Counted from the first letter of the stretch, positions 33,675-43,263 are shown. The stretch: 64,000 bases of DNA from Coprococcus ammoniilyticus (GCF_025567345.1 NZ_JAOQJS010000007.1:124001-188000), one strand, 5' to 3'. Made by a program: numbers and translations. The notes: generated by a model from the letters alone, not told the origin.

Positions 33675-34319
33675 TTATATGATTTCTCCATCTAAGATCT
33701 TTATTCCAAATCTCTCCATATCCACCCGTCCATCGACAACTGTAACTCCATCTGCCGTCAATCGATCTGCCTGTACATTCTTTCCGCCAAATGCAAATGC
33801 TCCGGATAATTCACCCTTTGCATTTACCACACGAAAGCAGGGAATGTGCTCCGGATCCGGATTCTTATGAAGCGCGTTTCCCACTGCACGCGCCATCTTC
33901 TTATCCCCGGCAAGCTCCGCGATCTGACCATAGGTTGCAACCTTTCCGGCTGGAATCTTTTTCACAGCCTCATAGATTCTCTTTGATGGACTGGTTGTCA
34001 CCAGATCATAACTCTCTGCGATCATCCGTTTCACATCCTGATCCGGAATACTTCCATCCAGAATGATCGTATTCCAATGCTCCTTATTCTGATGCCAGCC
34101 CGGTATCACCGCGTCAAATGCGCTCCGCCAGAAATCACGCCATTCCGGATCGACCTTTACATTCAGATTAATATATCCGTCTCTCTCATATGTCCACAGG
34201 AATGCCTTCTTGCTTCCTTTCACACGCACCAGTTGCCAGTTCGGATCATGAAATGGCGCCTGCTGATATGTATCAGGAAAAGACAGTCCATATGCCAGCG
34301 CTTCTTCTCTCGTTGTCAT
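33675..34319 (-). CDS. MmcQ/YjbR - MGMT-like fusion protein
   Basis: A 214-residue two-domain protein. Residues 1-105 are an MmcQ/YjbR DNA-binding-type domain (REEALAYGLSFPDTYQQAPF... EHWNTIILDGSIPD). Residues 110-190 are the alkylguanine-DNA alkyltransferase C-terminal domain (KVATYGQIAELAG, then IPCFRVVNAKGELSG). The reactive Cys is kept but the usual PCHRV is PCFRV, so alkyl transfer may be altered. ATG 34319 directly follows the stop of the kinase-like gene. A role in DNA alkylation damage recognition is inferred. Confidence 0.87.
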   Translation of the reverse strand: MTTREEALAYGLSFPDTYQQAPFHDPNWQLVRVKGSKKAFLWTYERDGYINLNVKVDPEWRDFWRSAFDAVIPGWHQNKEHWNTIILDGSIPDQDVKRMIAESYDLVTTSPSKRIYEAVKKIPAGKVATYGQIAELAGDKKMARAVGNALHKNPDPEHIPCFRVVNAKGELSGAFAFGGKNVQADRLTADGVTVVDGRVDMERFGIKILDGEII

Positions 34320-34892
34320 TTATCTCCCTCCGACATGCTTTACATAGTCTGCGATCAATTCCGCCGTCTTATCAACACCCAGTCGTACCGCGTCTATACA
34401 CAGATCATAATTCTCTGCATAGCCCCATTCTTCTCCGGTATAATATCTGTGATAACCACGCCGTTTCTCATCTGTCTTTTCAACAAGCGCTATAGCCTTT
34501 CGCTCCGAGATCTTATGCTTTCCTGCGATATGATGCGCCCGCTGCTTCTTATCTCCGCACAGAAACACCCGGACAGCATCCTTATCATCCCGGTAGGCAT
34601 AATTCGAAGCACGTCCTATAATAATAAAACTCTGTCCGCCAAACATTGCTGACAATGCCCGTTTCGGTGTATCATACTGATTCTTCGGACAGAAATCATC
34701 CGCAACCGAACTGATCATCGCATTTACCGGCTGCTCACCAAAATACATTGGATACTTTTCATAAATTTTCTTTTCTTTTGCAAGTGCGATCAGTTCTGGC
34801 TTCGTATAAAAGGGAATCCCTAACAGCTCCGATAATTTTTTTCCAACTTCATCTCCGGCACATCCACATTGTCTTCCAAGTGTTACGATCAT
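34320..34892 (-). CDS. Cytidylate kinase-like family protein
   Basis: A 190-residue P-loop protein of the cytidylate-kinase-like family (IVTLGRQCGCAGDEVGKKLS at the N-terminus, SFIIIGRASNYAYRD in the middle). The canonical P-loop is degenerate (GRQCGCAGDEV), as usual for this family, so the substrate is uncertain. ATG 34892 follows AGGAGG. It lies between gntR and the MmcQ-MGMT gene. Confidence 0.85.
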   Translation of the reverse strand: MIVTLGRQCGCAGDEVGKKLSELLGIPFYTKPELIALAKEKKIYEKYPMYFGEQPVNAMISSVADDFCPKNQYDTPKRALSAMFGGQSFIIIGRASNYAYRDDKDAVRVFLCGDKKQRAHHIAGKHKISERKAIALVEKTDEKRRGYHRYYTGEEWGYAENYDLCIDAVRLGVDKTAELIADYVKHVGGR

Positions 34893-34930
34893 ACTCTCTT
34901 ACCTCCTCCTTATATATTACCTCTACTCAC

Positions 34931-35614
34931 CTACAATGCAAGCATCTGGCTGATCAGATGATAATGCCCGTCTACCGCCGCTTTCATGGCTGCTTCATCA
35001 CGTTCCAATACACTATTATAGATCTGCTTGTGATAATTAAGCAAGTTTGCCTTTTCTTTTGTATTCACACGGCGCAGCACCAGATCGATCCATTCCCGAT
35101 AAACGATCATAACCGCCTCCATGATCATCGAAAATAGTTCATTCTCTGTTGCCCGGATCAGCAATTCATGAAATTCCTTATCCACGCTAACCAGTTCGGA
35201 ACCATCCACCTGCTCCATCCTTGCCAGATTATCCTCCAGAAGCACCTGACACTCAAATGGTATTCCTTTCTCGATCAGCATACTGCATACAGACTTTTCC
35301 ATTGTACAACGGAACTCACAGACCTCGGATTTCGTGATACTGCCAAGTGCCAGCATCATCATAAGCATCTGACGGATCGACTCTCCGGCATTTTTTGATA
35401 TATAATTTCCCGATCCCTGTACGCGTTCGATCATTCCCATGCCATGCAGGATACTGAGTGCCTCCCTGGTCGAATTTCTTCCGATTCCTAACGTCTCCGC
35501 TATCGTACGTTCGGTTGGAAGCTTGCTTCCGTTCTGCAAGGTTCCGTCCTGCATCAGGCTGTAAATATATTGAATTGCTTTTTCATATTCTGATGTAACA
35601 TGTTGTTTTTCCAT
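34931..35614 (-). CDS. GntR/FadR family regulator
   Basis: A 227-residue regulator with a winged helix (LPTERTIAETLGIGRNSTREALSIL, about 39-63; the key part is NSTREALSIL) and an FCD-type helical ligand domain with metal ligands (VDKEFHELL, and H in NYHKQIYN and DGHYHLI). FCD regulators of this kind sense carboxylic acids such as lactate or pyruvate. ATG 35614 has AAGGAG upstream. The TTGGTNNNACCAA operator upstream of lrgA matches the PdhR/LldR site class, so this is its likely regulator. Confidence 0.88.
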   Translation of the reverse strand: MEKQHVTSEYEKAIQYIYSLMQDGTLQNGSKLPTERTIAETLGIGRNSTREALSILHGMGMIERVQGSGNYISKNAGESIRQMLMMMLALGSITKSEVCEFRCTMEKSVCSMLIEKGIPFECQVLLEDNLARMEQVDGSELVSVDKEFHELLIRATENELFSMIMEAVMIVYREWIDLVLRRVNTKEKANLLNYHKQIYNSVLERDEAAMKAAVDGHYHLISQMLAL

Positions 35615-35717
35615 ACTCGTCTCCTTGACTATCAATAAATTTCGTTATTTCTATATTTTGATATCTGATCTGTAAATTTGAAATAAACCCCTGCATTTTA
35701 TAATGCGGCGTATATAA

Positions 35718-36410
35718 CTACATAAAATGCGCAAATAACGACGAAAGCACAACCGTAAGAATACCGGAAACCGCAATCGCCAGACTGCTCATTGCCCCCT
35801 CCACTTCACCGATCTCGATCGCCTTTGCCGTTCCGATCGCATGAGATGCAGAACCAAATGCCAGACCCTTTGATATCGGTTCGGTGATTCGAAAAATCTT
35901 GCACACTAATTCACCAAATATATTTCCAAGAACACCCGTTACGATAATAACCGCAACCGTAATCGTTACATATCCACCCAGTTCTTCTGAAACACCCATA
36001 CCGATCGCAGTCGTGATAGACTTCGGAAGCATCGTTACATACTCCTCATGTGTAAGTCCCATGATCTTTGACAATACAAACACCGTACAAAGACTTGTCA
36101 CCACACCGGCAACAAGACCTACCATAACCGCCTTACAGTTATGCTTCAGCAGTTCCCACTGTTCATAGAGTGGGATCGCCAGGCATACAGTTGCAGGGGT
36201 CAACAGCCAGCTTAAATATTTGGCGCCTTCATTATAAGTATCATAATCCACCTTGCTCACAACCAGTACCAGAATAGTAACCACAACCGAGATCAGCAAC
36301 GGATTAAATACTCCCAGTTTGAATTTCTTCTTTAATATTGACCCGATCAAATATGAGATCAGGCTAAGTGTAACTCCCGCAAACAGGGAGTTTTCAAAAA
36401 AATCATGCAT
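35718..36410 (-). CDS. lrgB: LrgB family membrane protein
   Basis: A 230-residue protein with about seven membrane segments and the LrgB/CidB motifs PKSITTAIGMGVSEELGG and AFGSASHAIGTAKA. It forms a pair with LrgA. Bacillus homologues (PftAB) transport pyruvate; other members modulate autolysis. It overlaps lrgA by 8 bases. Confidence 0.93.
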   Translation of the reverse strand: MHDFFENSLFAGVTLSLISYLIGSILKKKFKLGVFNPLLISVVVTILVLVVSKVDYDTYNEGAKYLSWLLTPATVCLAIPLYEQWELLKHNCKAVMVGLVAGVVTSLCTVFVLSKIMGLTHEEYVTMLPKSITTAIGMGVSEELGGYVTITVAVIIVTGVLGNIFGELVCKIFRITEPISKGLAFGSASHAIGTAKAIEIGEVEGAMSSLAIAVSGILTVVLSSLFAHFM

Positions 36411-36774
36411 CCTCTTGTTCCTCTTTCTTCCTATCCTTTCTGATGATCCACTGTGACAGTCTGCCTGTCATCGCCATAACCGTAATGATCGTAACGACCG
36501 TGATCACACATACCGGAATCAGCACCGGCTTCAGCGTTCCCCAGCTAACCATCAGACCAACACCGGCAGGAATGAACATCAATGGCATGATCTCAATTAA
36601 AAATTTCCCTGTCTCTTTCACTGCCTCTAACTTGATCCATCCAGTCATCAGGCATACAAATAAAATCGCCATTCCATAAATACTGGCAGGAATCGGCAAA
36701 GGTAATACATATTTGAGCAGTTCCCCGATAAATGAAATTGCAAGAATGATTAAAAACTGTCTAATATACTTCAT
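36403..36774 (-). CDS. lrgA: LrgA family membrane protein
   Basis: A 123-residue protein with four membrane segments, including PIPASIYGMAILFVCLMTG and IEIMPLMFIPAGVGLMVSW, as in LrgA/CidA. It is the first gene of lrgAB and is followed by gntR. ATG 36774 has GAGAGGATA upstream. A role in transporting a carboxylate or in cell-wall control is inferred from the family. Confidence 0.92.
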   Translation of the reverse strand: MKYIRQFLIILAISFIGELLKYVLPLPIPASIYGMAILFVCLMTGWIKLEAVKETGKFLIEIMPLMFIPAGVGLMVSWGTLKPVLIPVCVITVVTIITVMAMTGRLSQWIIRKDRKKEEQEDA

Positions 36775-36838
36775 TCAAATATCCTCTCTACATTTTTTAT
36801 CCTTTTTCGTTTGAACTATACTTTTTCATATAAAAGAA

Positions 36839-36896
36839 ATTGGTAGCACCAATTCAGTGCTACCAATCATTATACTGCCATCTTATTATTTGTCAA
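36839..36896 (-). promoter_or_regulatory. lrgAB promoter with GntR-type operator
   Basis: On the minus strand TTGACA (complement of 36891-36896), 16 bases and TATAAT (36869-36874) form a near-consensus promoter. Immediately downstream a perfect 11-bp inverted repeat, ATTGGTAGCAC / GTGCTACCAAT (36839-36849, 36857-36867), contains AATTGGTAGCACCAATT, a match to the PdhR/LldR consensus TTGGTNNNACCAA. It covers the transcription start, favouring repression. Confidence 0.85.
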
Positions 36897-36952
36897 TTTA
36901 TTATTTTACCAAATCGGCATCAATATATTCCCAGCATGTTTTCTTGCGGCTG
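36878..36952 (-). pseudogene. Duplicated remnant of the epimerase 3' end
   Basis: The minus frame reads ...SSSRKKTCWEYIDADLVK and a stop (36903-36952), against NKKPYWEYIDTNLV and a stop at the end of the epimerase gene (37958). The similarity continues past the stop: CATCTTATTAT and TGTCAATT appear in both copies (36879-36898; 37934-37952). It is a fragment of a second epimerase-like gene left by duplication or rearrangement, and its trailing part now supplies the lrgA -35 box. Confidence 0.65.
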
Positions 36953-37074
36953 CTACTTTCTGCGACTGATGCTATAACTTTCCAGATGAATACTATTTAT
37001 TCCTGTCAGCGGTATCTCACCTGCCAGAAGACCACCCTTTCCTGTCGTCGACGCACAATCTTTACAAACGGATA

Positions 37075-37905
37075 CTACTCCTGCCGCTGATGTCCCAGCT
37101 GCCAGAAAGCTACCGCTCCTGCCGCCGCTACGTTAAGTGAATCCACACCATGTGCCATCGGAATCATAACCGTATAATCGCAGTCAGCTATCGTATCTCC
37201 GGTCAGCCCATCGCCCTCTGTACCGAGCACAATTGCCAGCTTTTCCTCACTATTTAACTGCGGATCATCAATTCCTACACTATCTTCCCGGAGTGCCATT
37301 GCCGCCGTCTTAAAGCCCATTTCTTTCAATGTCTTCATTGCCTGCTCCGGCCAGACACCATCCTTCTTTGACAACATGGTCCACGGAATCTGGAATACTG
37401 TTCCCATACTCACACGACTTGCACGTCTGTAAAGAGGATCACTGCAGCCACCGGTCAATATCACTGCATCCATACCAAGTGCTGCGGCACAGCGGAACAA
37501 TGCTCCCACATTTGTCGGATTGACCACTTCTTCCAAAATAGCGATCCGCTTCGCTCCCTGACATACCTCCTCTATCGTTGGCAATGTCCTGCGGCGCATC
37601 GCGCACCAGAGCCCCCTTGTCAGATGATAACCGGTAAGCTTCGTCAATATCTCATCCGGTGCAACATAGATTGGGACATCCTCCATCCGATCCAGAATCT
37701 CCTCAGCCTCTGCAAGCTGTCCCTTTTCTGCCAGAAAAGACACCGGTTCATATCCACCATCTAACGCCCGCCCGATCACCTTCGGACTCTCAGTAATAAA
37801 CAATCCTTCCTTCGGTTCATAGATTGTTGCAAGCTGCCGTTCCGAAAGCTCCGCATAAACCGCCAGTTCCGGACGGTTCAGATCCATTACTTCTATTATT
37901 TTCAT
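37075..37905 (-). CDS. SpoU/TrmH family RNA methyltransferase
   Basis: A 276-residue SPOUT enzyme that methylates ribose 2'-OH in RNA. Three motifs are clear: NPTNVGALFRCAAALG (1), VLGTEGDGL (2) and IPMAHGVDSLNVAAAGAV (3, with the SLN signature). The N-terminal 120 residues form a substrate-binding domain. ATG 37905 has AGGAAGGG upstream; the start at 37938 has no site. Confidence 0.92.
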   Translation of the reverse strand: MKIIEVMDLNRPELAVYAELSERQLATIYEPKEGLFITESPKVIGRALDGGYEPVSFLAEKGQLAEAEEILDRMEDVPIYVAPDEILTKLTGYHLTRGLWCAMRRRTLPTIEEVCQGAKRIAILEEVVNPTNVGALFRCAAALGMDAVILTGGCSDPLYRRASRVSMGTVFQIPWTMLSKKDGVWPEQAMKTLKEMGFKTAAMALREDSVGIDDPQLNSEEKLAIVLGTEGDGLTGDTIADCDYTVMIPMAHGVDSLNVAAAGAVAFWQLGHQRQE

Positions 37906-37957
37906 CGTAATTCCCTTCCTGATACACACGCTTGTCATCTTATTATGTCAATTACCT

Positions 37958-38860
37958 TTATACCAAATTGGTATCAATATACTCCCAATATGGCTTCTTG
38001 TTTACCTCACCTTCATGCTCTATATACCAATTTGCAGCCTCCTGTAACCCGGCATCCATTGACATCGTCTCCGGATATATCTTCTTCTGCCGGGTCACAT
38101 CAAGACAGTATTCATAATTATAAAAGCTGAAATAATTTCTCTGCTCTACTGTTTCCGGTACCGATACGAATTCCGGTACTTTATCAAAGCAGGCATAACA
38201 TTTGATAACCCAGTCTCTTATCGATATTGCATTTTCATTTCCGACATTTAAGATATGATCCGTTGGGCGCTTTGTAATTAATATTTCCATCAGCCTGCAC
38301 AAATCTTCCACATGGAAAAACTGTAATTTCATCTCACCGTCTTCCGGCAAATAAAATTTTCTGTCTGCCATTGCACAGTCAAATACAAACGCCTCCCGAT
38401 AGACGTTGTCCATAGAACCATATAAATATGGCGGTCTTAAAATATAACCATCCGGGACTCTCTCCAACAGTGCATTTTCTGCTTCGATCTTATCTGTTCC
38501 ATATTTTCCCCAGAATTTATTTACTGCTCTTTCAGAATCCTCAGGAAATGGCTGTACACCATACTCCGGATATACCGCACTGGAACTAATCATTATATAT
38601 TGATCAAAAGAGTCCAGCGAATTATGTAAATCAATTATGTCTTGTGCATCATAAGCGGTTATGTCGGCAACAACATCAAAATGCAGATTCTTCAGCTTAT
38701 CCCCTAAATTATGCCTGTCGCTTTCAATCAGCGTCACGCCCTTAACCTGCGGTTTTGAATTACGGTTCACTACATAGACATCATATCCATGCTCTACAAA
38801 ATACTTTGCTGCATACTTACTGACAAATGTGGTTCCACCGGTAATCAAGATTTTCTTCAT
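37958..38860 (-). CDS. NAD-dependent epimerase/dehydratase-like protein
   Basis: A 300-residue extended short-chain dehydrogenase. The nucleotide-binding motif is TGGTTFVSKYAAKYF (about 6-20). A serine-rich active-site strand (MISSSAVYPEYG) is followed by the region with Y/K catalytic positions (WGKYGTDKIEAE). It probably epimerises or reduces a nucleotide sugar. ATG 38860 follows AAAGGAG; the longer frame has no site. A partial copy of its 3' end is found at 36878-36952. Confidence 0.87.
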   Translation of the reverse strand: MKKILITGGTTFVSKYAAKYFVEHGYDVYVVNRNSKPQVKGVTLIESDRHNLGDKLKNLHFDVVADITAYDAQDIIDLHNSLDSFDQYIMISSSAVYPEYGVQPFPEDSERAVNKFWGKYGTDKIEAENALLERVPDGYILRPPYLYGSMDNVYREAFVFDCAMADRKFYLPEDGEMKLQFFHVEDLCRLMEILITKRPTDHILNVGNENAISIRDWVIKCYACFDKVPEFVSVPETVEQRNYFSFYNYEYCLDVTRQKKIYPETMSMDAGLQEAANWYIEHEGEVNKKPYWEYIDTNLV

Positions 38861-38973
38861 TGATATCTCCTTTTCTGCTGCACAGGGCTTGCTTATAAGC
38901 CCACCCAATTGTTTGCATCTACAAAGTAACATACCGGTAATTTCATTGTCAATATTGCTGCTAATCGATAAAC

Positions 38974-39012
38974 AAAAAAATACCCGGAAGAGTGTAAACA
39001 CTCTCCGGATAT
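38974..39012 (-). terminator. Terminator of the tuf operon
   Basis: On the minus strand the arm ATATCCGGAGAGTG pairs with CACTCTTCCGGGTAT (one bulge), followed by TTTTTTT. It lies 35-75 bases after the tuf stop. Confidence 0.85.
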
Positions 39013-39050
39013 TTTTTATTTATCTAATCTTCTCGTTACTTACGCGTAGA

Positions 39051-40238
39051 TTACTCGATAATTGTAGCAACACGTCCTGAACCTACTGTACGTCCGCCTT
39101 CACGAATAGCGAAAGTAAGACCCTGGCTCATAGCGATTGGGTGAATCAGTTCGATTGTCATTTCTACGTTATCACCAGGCATGCACATCTCTGTACCTGC
39201 TGGAAGGTTACAAACACCTGTTACGTCAGTTGTTCTGAAGTAGAACTGTGGACGGTAGTTGTTGAAGAATGGTGTATGACGACCACCCTCGTCCTTAGTA
39301 AGAACGTAAACCTGAGCTGTGAACTTTGTATGACATGTGATTGAACCTGGCTTACAAAGAACCTGACCTCTTACGATATCTTCTCTCTTGATACCACGAA
39401 GAAGAGCACCGATGTTATCACCAGCCTGTCCTTCATCAAGGAGCTTTCTGAACATCTCGATACCTGTTACAGTTGTCTTCTGGATTTCTGGCTTAATACC
39501 AACGATTTCAACTTCATCATTTAAGTGGATAACACCAGCTTCTACTCTACCGGTAGCAACTGTACCACGACCTGTGATTGTGAATACATCCTCTACAGGC
39601 ATGATGAATGGCTTATCTGTATCTCTCTGAGGATCTGGAATGTATGAATCTATTGTATCCATAAGTTCCATAATCTTATCTCCCCAAGGTCCCATTGGAT
39701 CTTCAAGAGCCTTAAGAGCTGAACCCTTAACGATTGGACAATCATTGAATCCGTACTCTTCAAGCTGTTCTGTAACTTCCATCTCTACAAGTTCGATAAG
39801 CTCGTCATCATCAACCATATCGCACTTATTTAAGAATACAACGATGTAAGGTACACCAACCTGACGTGAAAGTAAGATGTGCTCCTTTGTCTGAGCCATA
39901 ACACCATCAGTAGCAGCAACAACAAGGATAGCACCATCCATCTGAGCTGCACCAGTGATCATGTTCTTAACGTAGTCAGCATGTCCTGGACAGTCAACGT
40001 GAGCATAATGTCTCTTCTCTGTCTCGTACTCAACGTGAGCTGTAGAGATAGTGATACCTCTTTCTCTCTCTTCTGGAGCCTTATCAATGTTAGCGAAATC
40101 AACAGCTGCGTTACCAGCTACTCTCTCTGAAAGAACTTTTGTGATAGCTGCTGTTAATGTTGTTTTACCATGGTCAACGTGACCGATTGTACCAATGTTA
40201 CAATGTGGCTTACTTCTATTAAACTTTTCCTTTGCCAT
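39051..40238 (-). CDS. tuf: Elongation factor Tu
   Basis: A 395-residue GTPase that delivers aminoacyl-tRNA to the ribosome. G1 is GHVDHGKTT (18-26), G3 is DCPGHADYV, G4 is NKCD. The length is normal. ATG 40238 follows AAGGAGG. It is the last gene of the rpsL-rpsG-fusA-tuf string; the 209-base gap to fusA holds a repeated GATTTTCAACCTTTTT (40313-40330, 40357-40372) and a CAGCAGG/CCTGCTG dyad. Confidence 0.99.
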   Translation of the reverse strand: MAKEKFNRSKPHCNIGTIGHVDHGKTTLTAAITKVLSERVAGNAAVDFANIDKAPEERERGITISTAHVEYETEKRHYAHVDCPGHADYVKNMITGAAQMDGAILVVAATDGVMAQTKEHILLSRQVGVPYIVVFLNKCDMVDDDELIELVEMEVTEQLEEYGFNDCPIVKGSALKALEDPMGPWGDKIMELMDTIDSYIPDPQRDTDKPFIMPVEDVFTITGRGTVATGRVEAGVIHLNDEVEIVGIKPEIQKTTVTGIEMFRKLLDEGQAGDNIGALLRGIKREDIVRGQVLCKPGSITCHTKFTAQVYVLTKDEGGRHTPFFNNYRPQFYFRTTDVTGVCNLPAGTEMCMPGDNVEMTIELIHPIAMSQGLTFAIREGGRTVGSGRVATIIE

Positions 40239-40447
40239 TTTTTAATATCCTCCTTAAATTTCGTACCCCTAAGGGCTATGCTTGGCTAAAACTCATTATA
40301 TAGAATATATAAAAGATTTTCAACCTTTTTTTATCTCTTTATACCAGCAGGCATAAGGATTTTCAACCTTTTTACCTGCTGATATGATTTATTTTACTCT
40401 TTTAAGTCGAAAGGCACGGCAAAATGCCTTTCTGAGTTGTCAAACTA

Positions 40448-42565
40448 TTATTTTGACTTTTCAGCGATAACCTTCTCCTGAACGCTCTTTGGACACTGAG
40501 CGTATCTCTCAAAGAACATTGAGTAGTTACCACGTCCCTGTGTAGATGAACGAAGCTCTGTTGAGTAACCGAACATCTCTGCAAGTGGAACGAATGCTCT
40601 GACGATCTTACCACCGCCGATATCATCCATACCTTCGATCTGACCTCTCTTAGCATTTAAGCTTCCGATTACATCACCTAAGTATTCCTCAGGCATTGTA
40701 ACTTCAACCTTCATGATAGGCTCCAGAAGAACTGGATTTGCCTTAGCCATAGCATCCTTGAAAGCCATAGAACCGGCGATATGGAATGCCATTTCTGATG
40801 AATCGACTTCATGGTATGAACCATCGTATACATTTGCATGAACACCAAGTACCGGGTATCCACCAAGAATACCGGCCTTAGCAGCTTCTTCGATACCTTC
40901 ACCGACTGCTGGGATATATTCCTTAGGAATAGCACCACCAACAACTGTGGATTCGAACTTGAATGTCTCTTCGCCGTTTGGATCCATTGGCTCGAACTTA
41001 ACTTTACAGTGACCATACTGACCACGACCACCTGACTGCTTAGCATATTTGCTATCAACGTCAACAGCCTTGGTAAATGTCTCTTTGTAAGCAACCTGAG
41101 GTGCACCTACGTTAGCCTCAACCTTGAACTCACGAAGCAGACGGTCAACAATAACCTCAAGGTGAAGCTCACCCATACCAGCGATGATTGTCTGTCCTGT
41201 TTCTTTATCTGTATGTGCTCTGAATGTAGGATCTTCTTCAGCAAGCTTTGCAAGAGCCTCGCCCATCTTACCCTGATCATTCTTTGTCTTAGGCTCGATA
41301 GCAAGCTCGATAACTGGCTCTGGGAATTCCATTGACTCAAGGATAACCGGATGCTGCTCATCACAGATTGTATCACCAGTTGTTGTTACTTTGAAACCAA
41401 CAGCAGCTGCGATATCACCAGCGTAAACCTTATCAATTTCCTTACGAGCATTTGCATGCATCTGTACGATACGTCCTACACGCTCTTTCTTGTCTTTTGT
41501 TGCATTTAATACATATGAACCTGAGTTCAATGTACCTGAATATACTCTGAAGAATGCTAACTTACCAACGAATGGGTCTGTCATGATCTTGAATGCCAAT
41601 GCAGCAAATGGTTCTTCATCTGATGAATGACGAACTACATCATTTCCCTCAGGATCTACACCTGTGATATCAGGGATATCTGTAGGAGCTGGCATATATT
41701 CAATAACACCATCAAGCATCTTCTGAACACCCTTATTCTTGTATGCGGAACCAAGGAATACCGGAACTGCTTCACAAGCAATAGTTGCTCTACGAAGAAC
41801 TTTCTTCATTTCGTCGATTGAAGGCTCTTCACCCTCAAGGTACATCATCATTAAGTCATCATCTAACTCGCAGATCTTCTCTACAAGGTTCTCATGCCAT
41901 TTGTCAGCAAGCTCTTTTAAGTCATCAGGGATCGTTGTGATCTCGATGTCTTCACCCTTATCATCTTTATAATAGTATGCATCCATCTCAAATAAGTCGA
42001 TCAGACCGATGAAATCGGATTCTTTACCGATAGGAATCTGAACTGGAATTGCATTCTTGCCCAGACGATCAATAATTGTCTGAACTGAGTAGAAAAAGTC
42101 AGCACCCATTTTATCCATCTTATTGATGAATGCCATACGTGGAACGTTGTATGTGTCAGCCTGACGCCATACGTTTTCTGACTGAGGCTCTACACCAGCC
42201 TTTGCATCGAATACACCAACGGCGCCATCAAGTACACGAAGTGAACGCTCTACTTCTACAGTAAAGTCTACGTGACCTGGAGTATCAATGATGTTGATTC
42301 TGTGCTCTAAAGCACCAGCCTTTGGTTTGTGATGATCCTCTAATGTCCAGTGACAGGTTGTAGCAGCGGAAGTGATTGTAATACCTCTTTCCTGCTCCTG
42401 CTCCATCCAGTCCATAGTAGCTGTACCATCATGAGTATCACCGATTTTATAGTTAACACCGGTATAGTATAAGATTCTCTCTGTAAGAGTTGTCTTACCA
42501 GCATCGATATGAGCCATAATACCAATGTTTCTTGTTCTGTCCAATGGATATTCTCTTCCAGCCAA
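40448..42565 (-). CDS. fusA: Elongation factor G
   Basis: A 705-residue translocase GTPase: AHIDAGKTTLTERIL (G1), DTPGHVDF (G3), NKMDKMG (G4), and domains II-V to residue 705. The start is TTG 42565 (not ATG), with GGAGG 8 bases upstream. It lies 39 bases after rpsG, in the classical str operon order. Confidence 0.99.
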   Translation of the reverse strand: MAGREYPLDRTRNIGIMAHIDAGKTTLTERILYYTGVNYKIGDTHDGTATMDWMEQEQERGITITSAATTCHWTLEDHHKPKAGALEHRINIIDTPGHVDFTVEVERSLRVLDGAVGVFDAKAGVEPQSENVWRQADTYNVPRMAFINKMDKMGADFFYSVQTIIDRLGKNAIPVQIPIGKESDFIGLIDLFEMDAYYYKDDKGEDIEITTIPDDLKELADKWHENLVEKICELDDDLMMMYLEGEEPSIDEMKKVLRRATIACEAVPVFLGSAYKNKGVQKMLDGVIEYMPAPTDIPDITGVDPEGNDVVRHSSDEEPFAALAFKIMTDPFVGKLAFFRVYSGTLNSGSYVLNATKDKKERVGRIVQMHANARKEIDKVYAGDIAAAVGFKVTTTGDTICDEQHPVILESMEFPEPVIELAIEPKTKNDQGKMGEALAKLAEEDPTFRAHTDKETGQTIIAGMGELHLEVIVDRLLREFKVEANVGAPQVAYKETFTKAVDVDSKYAKQSGGRGQYGHCKVKFEPMDPNGEETFKFESTVVGGAIPKEYIPAVGEGIEEAAKAGILGGYPVLGVHANVYDGSYHEVDSSEMAFHIAGSMAFKDAMAKANPVLLEPIMKVEVTMPEEYLGDVIGSLNAKRGQIEGMDDIGGGKIVRAFVPLAEMFGYSTELRSSTQGRGNYSMFFERYAQCPKSVQEKVIAEKSK

Positions 42566-42604
42566 CGGATTGTCCTCCTTTTATTATTCTGTAGACGGCA
42601 CAGA

Positions 42605-43075
42605 TTAGAATCTGTAGTGAGCAAACGCCTTGTTTGCTTCTGCCATCTTGTGCATATCTTCTTTTCTCTTTACAGATGCACCTGTGTTATTAGCTGCATC
42701 CATGATCTCTCTTGCAAGTCTTTCTTCCATGGTCTTTTCACTTCTAGCACGTGAAAATGTTGTTAACCAACGAAGTCCAAGAGCCTGTCTTCTATCTGGT
42801 CTTACATCGATAGGTACCTGATATGTTGCACCACCGATACGTCTTGCCTTAACCTCGAGTAATGGCATGATGTTGTTCATAGCCTCTTCAAATACCTCGA
42901 TAGCGTCCTTACCAGTTTCAGTTGCGATACGGTCGAATGCACCGTAAACAATCTTCTGGGCAACACCCTTCTTACCATCTAACATTACGTTGTTGATAAG
43001 CTTGGTAACCACCTTGTTATTGTAAATTGGATCCGCTAATACGTCTCTCTTTGCGATATGTCCTTTACGTGGCAC
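42605..43075 (-). CDS. rpsG: 30S ribosomal protein S7
   Basis: A 156-residue protein that binds 16S rRNA and nucleates the 30S head. GTG 43075 is the start (giving MPRKGHIAKRDVL), as AAGGAGG lies 7 bases upstream and the length then equals the family's 156. The longer frame from 43117 is not needed. Confidence 0.99.
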   Translation of the reverse strand: MPRKGHIAKRDVLADPIYNNKVVTKLINNVMLDGKKGVAQKIVYGAFDRIATETGKDAIEVFEEAMNNIMPLLEVKARRIGGATYQVPIDVRPDRRQALGLRWLTTFSRARSEKTMEERLAREIMDAANNTGASVKRKEDMHKMAEANKAFAHYRF

Positions 43076-43263
43076 GGTTCTTCCCTCCTTAATATTTATT
43101 AATTCTTCGGTACTCACATTATAAAATGTGTTCGTGCTGTTATTTCCATCTCTTCTATCTATCTGATGTTTTCTGCATTTTATGCATCAACACCTTATCT
43201 CATAGCAAAAACATGGCCTAACCAGCACATTTTTTTGGAATGTTTCCAATAATACGGTTTTAA

